Positions 5,974-8,384 of a stretch of DNA of 8,384 bases are shown in pieces. Positions within the stretch are counted from its first letter, which is position 1, and each line of letters starts with the position of its first letter. The notes below the pieces were generated by a model that was given only the letters and a program-made list of their open reading frames with translations, ran no database searches and was not told the origin of the DNA. The stretch lies in assembly GCA_006954465.1 (NCBI GenBank), contig LVVU01000078.1, positions 1-8,384 of the forward strand, given 5' to 3'. The stretch is from Candidatus Methanoprimaticola hominis (lineage in GTDB: Archaea > Thermoplasmatota > Thermoplasmata > Methanomassiliicoccales > Methanomethylophilaceae). The position numbers and the translations under genes were made by a program.

Positions 5974-7038
5974 TTGAGCAGGATGCTTTACACCGTGGGA
6001 CCCGTCTACGTGGCGCCCGACACCTTCCAGTCGATGACCAAACCGATGATCACGCACCGCTCCGGCGAGTACAAGGAGCTCCATGCGAACATCGTCGAGA
6101 AGGTCAGGAAGACCCTGGACACCGACATGGACGTCTTCCTCGTCGCCGGTTCCGCCACCGTCCTCAACGAGGGCGCGGTCAGGAACGGGGTCTCCGAGAA
6201 GATGCTCGGCATCACGAACGGATCTTTCGGGAACAGGCTCATCGAGATCGGAGAACTCAACGGCAAGACCGTCGAGAAGGTCCAGGTCCCGTGGGGAGCC
6301 GCCATGAAGCCCGAGCACATCGAGGGCAAGGTCGGCAAGGATGTCGAGGCGGTCTGCTGGTGCGCCAATGAGTCGTCCACCGGTGTCTTCAGCGACTCCG
6401 TCGCCATCTCCAAGGCCGTATCCGAGCAGAACCCGGACGCCCTGAAGATCGTCGACGCGGTCACCGCCGCCTACACCAAGGACCTCCGCGTCAAGGACAT
6501 GGATGCCGATGCGATCATCTTCGGCTCCCAGAAGGCCCTCGCCCTGCCTCCCGGACTGGCCATCATGCTCTGCTCCGAGAGGATGCTGGAGAAGGCCAAG
6601 ACGGTCAAGAACCGTGGATTCTACACCGATCTGCTCAAGATCAAGAAGCAGAGCGACGTGAACTACGCGCTCACCACGCCCCCTGTCTCCCTCATGTACG
6701 GACTGGACCACCAGCTCGACAAGATGCTCAAGGAGGGCATGACGAACCTCTACGCCCGCCACGACGAGATGTCCCGTCTCTGCGAGGACTGGGCCGACAA
6801 GAAGCTCGCTGGCGTGTTCCCCGAGGCCGGATACAGGTCCAAGGGGATATCGGTCCTCAACCGCGGGGACCTGGACTTCGACGACTTCCACAAGAAGCTC
6901 AAGGCCAAGGGATACGAGATCTCCAACGGCTACGGCGAGGTCAAAGAGAAGACTTTCAGAATCGGCCACATGGGCGACGTCACACCCGCAGGCGTGAAGG
7001 AGCTGCTGGCCGCTATGGATTCCATTATGGAGGAGTGA
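5974..7038 (+). CDS. Class V PLP-dependent aminotransferase (serine-pyruvate / alanine-glyoxylate type; likely phosphoserine-forming)
   Basis: This 354-residue fold-type I enzyme belongs to the alanine-glyoxylate/serine-pyruvate aminotransferase family. Motifs: TVGPVYVAP at the N-terminus (7-15), HRSGEY (28-33), LVAGSATV (56-63, normally the PLP-phosphate loop), NGSFGNR (82-88), NESSTGV (132-138), D161 in VDAV, the PLP lysine K187 in FGSQKALALPPG (183-194), and the C-terminal FRIGHMGDV (328-336) with R329 for the substrate carboxylate. It sits 2 bases before serA, which suggests it transaminates 3-phosphohydroxypyruvate to phosphoserine. A class V enzyme has been reported to do this in Methanococcales; here it is inferred from position. 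Alanine-glyoxylate or serine-pyruvate exchange are alternatives. The TTG at 5974 has GAGG 7 bases upstream; the in-frame ATG at 5983 (three residues shorter) has poorer spacing but is a normal start codon. Confidence 0.9.
   Translation: MSRMLYTVGPVYVAPDTFQSMTKPMITHRSGEYKELHANIVEKVRKTLDTDMDVFLVAGSATVLNEGAVRNGVSEKMLGITNGSFGNRLIEIGELNGKTVEKVQVPWGAAMKPEHIEGKVGKDVEAVCWCANESSTGVFSDSVAISKAVSEQNPDALKIVDAVTAAYTKDLRVKDMDADAIIFGSQKALALPPGLAIMLCSERMLEKAKTVKNRGFYTDLLKIKKQSDVNYALTTPPVSLMYGLDHQLDKMLKEGMTNLYARHDEMSRLCEDWADKKLAGVFPEAGYRSKGISVLNRGDLDFDDFHKKLKAKGYEISNGYGEVKEKTFRIGHMGDVTPAGVKELLAAMDSIMEE
7029..7034 (+). promoter_or_regulatory. Shine-Dalgarno site of serA inside the upstream gene
   Basis: GGAGGA lies in the last codons of the class V aminotransferase, 6 bases before the serA ATG at 7041. 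The upstream stop (TGA, 7036-7038) falls between this site and the start. Ribosomes ending the first gene can therefore reinitiate at serA, which ties synthesis of the two enzymes together. Confidence 0.7.
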
Positions 7039-7040
7039 AA

Positions 7041-8384
7041 ATGGTTGCCAAGGTATTGATTTCAGACCCCCTGTCCGAGGACGGGGTGAAGATCCTCAAG
7101 GATGCCGGATTCCAGGTCGACGAGAAGCCCGGCATGTCCGAGGATGAGCTGTGCTCCGTCATCGGAGACTACGACTGCCTCATCATCAGGTCCGGCACCA
7201 AGGCCACCAAGAAGGTCATCGACGCCGGGAAGAACCTCAAGGTCATCGGACGCGCCGGAGTCGGCGTGGACAACATCGACGTCCCGTACGCCACCGACAA
7301 AGGGATCCTCGTCATGAACACCCCCTCCGCGAACATCCTGTCCGCGGCGGAGCACTCCTGCGCCATGCTCCTCGCCCTTGCGAGGAACATCCCCTTCGCC
7401 CACGAGTCCATGCACAGGGGCGAGTGGAAGAGGTCCAAATACACCGGAGTCGAGCTCAACGGCAAGGTCCTGGGGATCATCGGTGTCGGACGTGTCGGAG
7501 GAGAGGTCGCGAAGCGCATGAAGGCCTTCAACATGACCATGATCGGCTACGACCCGTTCCTCCCCAAGGACGTGGCGGACTCCCTCGGAGTCAGGCTCAC
7601 CACCCTGGAGGAGGTCATCACCACCGCCGACTTCATGACGATCCACACCCCGCTCCTCCCCGAGACCAGGAACATGATCTCCCTGGCGCAGTTCAAGATG
7701 ATGAAGCCCAACGCGAGGCTCGCCAACGTGGCCCGCGGAGGGATCGTCAACGAGGACGACCTCTACACCGCCCTGAAGGAGAAGATCATCGCCGGAGCGG
7801 CCTTCGACGTCTGGTGCAACGAGCCCCTGGACGAGAACGAGAAGAAGCTCCTCGAGCTGGACAACCTCGTTACCACGCCCCACCTCGGAGCATCCACTGT
7901 CGAGGCGCAGGAGAGGGTCGCCATCGAGATCGCCGAGCACGTCTCCATGTATCTGAAGGACGACGTCGTCTCCAACGCCATCAACGCCCCCCGCGGCAAG
8001 CTCGATGCCGTCACCGAGCCCTACATGCCCCTCGTCCAGAGGATGGGCTCCCTCGTCCAGCAGATCGTCGGCAACCACCCCCTGAACAAGCTGGAGGTCA
8101 TCTACTGCGGCGGACTCGCCGGCAAGCAGACCAAGATCCTGACCGTCAACGCGGTCATCGGATACCTGAAGAACGTCATCGGATCGGCCAACATCATCAA
8201 CGCCCTCCCCGTCGCCAAGCAGAAGGGCATCGAGATCGCCGAGACCAGCAACGACACCGCCAAGGACTACGCCAGTGTCGTCGAGATGAAGTTCACCTAC
8301 GAGGGCAAGACCCGCTCCGTCCGCGGAACCGTCATCGGCGGGGTCCCCAGGATCGTCGGGCTCGACGGGTTCACCTTCGACGCC
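7041..8384 (+). CDS. serA: D-3-phosphoglycerate dehydrogenase (partial, right edge)
   Basis: SerA oxidises 3-phosphoglycerate to 3-phosphohydroxypyruvate with NAD, the first step of the phosphorylated serine pathway. The 448 visible residues are open to the edge. A long-type SerA is about 525 residues, so the C-terminal ACT (serine-sensing) domain is presumably beyond the window. Visible features: the N-terminal substrate domain with IIRSGTKAT (48-56) and GRAGVGVDNID (70-80), the NAD loop GVGRVG (148-153) with D171 for the adenine ribose, and the catalytic residues R232 (ARGGIVNE), E261 (CNEPLDENE) and H281 (TPHLGAST). An intervening ASB domain starts near 320. That domain identifies the long form rather than glyoxylate or hydroxypyruvate reductase. 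The start is the ATG 2 bases after the preceding stop, with a good Shine-Dalgarno site. No serB is visible; it may lie beyond the edge or elsewhere. Confidence 0.96.
   Translation, partial: MVAKVLISDPLSEDGVKILKDAGFQVDEKPGMSEDELCSVIGDYDCLIIRSGTKATKKVIDAGKNLKVIGRAGVGVDNIDVPYATDKGILVMNTPSANILSAAEHSCAMLLALARNIPFAHESMHRGEWKRSKYTGVELNGKVLGIIGVGRVGGEVAKRMKAFNMTMIGYDPFLPKDVADSLGVRLTTLEEVITTADFMTIHTPLLPETRNMISLAQFKMMKPNARLANVARGGIVNEDDLYTALKEKIIAGAAFDVWCNEPLDENEKKLLELDNLVTTPHLGASTVEAQERVAIEIAEHVSMYLKDDVVSNAINAPRGKLDAVTEPYMPLVQRMGSLVQQIVGNHPLNKLEVIYCGGLAGKQTKILTVNAVIGYLKNVIGSANIINALPVAKQKGIEIAETSNDTAKDYASVVEMKFTYEGKTRSVRGTVIGGVPRIVGLDGFTFDA

Noticed and set aside
5953..6969. Antisense open frame opposite the class V aminotransferase, and a similar one at 7062-8078 opposite serA
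   Set aside because: Both are complements of confident genes. The compositional bias follows from the GAC/GAG/ATC/CTC-rich codons of the real strand.

Overview
The window looks like chromosomal DNA of a euryarchaeon. The best guess is the Thermoplasmata/Methanomassiliicoccales branch (Methanomethylophilus-like). Evidence for an archaeon: a euryarchaeal-type replication protein A with an adjoining COG3390 partner, the archaeal purine enzyme PurP, TATA boxes (TTTATT/TTTAAT type) 25-40 bases before start codons, and one gene that appears to be leaderless. The DNA is fairly GC-rich. AGG is a common arginine codon, and all five visible stop codons are TGA. The lineage assignment rests on general resemblance, not on a marker gene.

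Layout. (1) Bases 1-1570, minus strand: a two-gene replication unit, RPA (three OB folds plus a zinc finger) overlapping by 4 bases with a COG3390 RPA-associated protein that runs off the left edge. (2) Bases 1571-1794: a divergent intergenic region with a phased 12-bp repeat (four units, 1721-1768). Its last unit contains the TATA box of the next gene. (3) Bases 1795-3261, plus strand: an AlbA_2 / GHKL-ATPase-like / winged-helix protein of the COG2865 regulator type, with more relaxed base and codon use than its neighbours. (4) Bases 3323-4396: purP, de novo purine synthesis, probably leaderless. (5) Bases 4397-4538: two hairpins and a promoter. (6) Bases 4539-5693: a class I aminotransferase (aspartate aminotransferase type), followed by a strong GC-rich hairpin. 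(7) Bases 5741-5973: upstream region with a 15-bp tandem repeat, a TATA box and a Shine-Dalgarno site. (8) Bases 5974-8384: a class V aminotransferase and serA in a tight operon (2-base gap), with serA cut by the right edge.

How the genes work together. SerA makes 3-phosphohydroxypyruvate. The class V aminotransferase just before it is well placed to transaminate this to phosphoserine, as reported for an archaeal class V enzyme in methanogens that lack a classical SerC. The class I aminotransferase upstream has its own promoter and probably interconverts aspartate and glutamate. PurP uses formate and ATP for the formylation step of purine synthesis. The RPA pair serves DNA replication and repair and is functionally separate. 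The AlbA_2 protein is the least understood gene here, and its repeat-containing promoter is the most unusual structure. I see no mobile element, CRISPR array, tRNA or rRNA.
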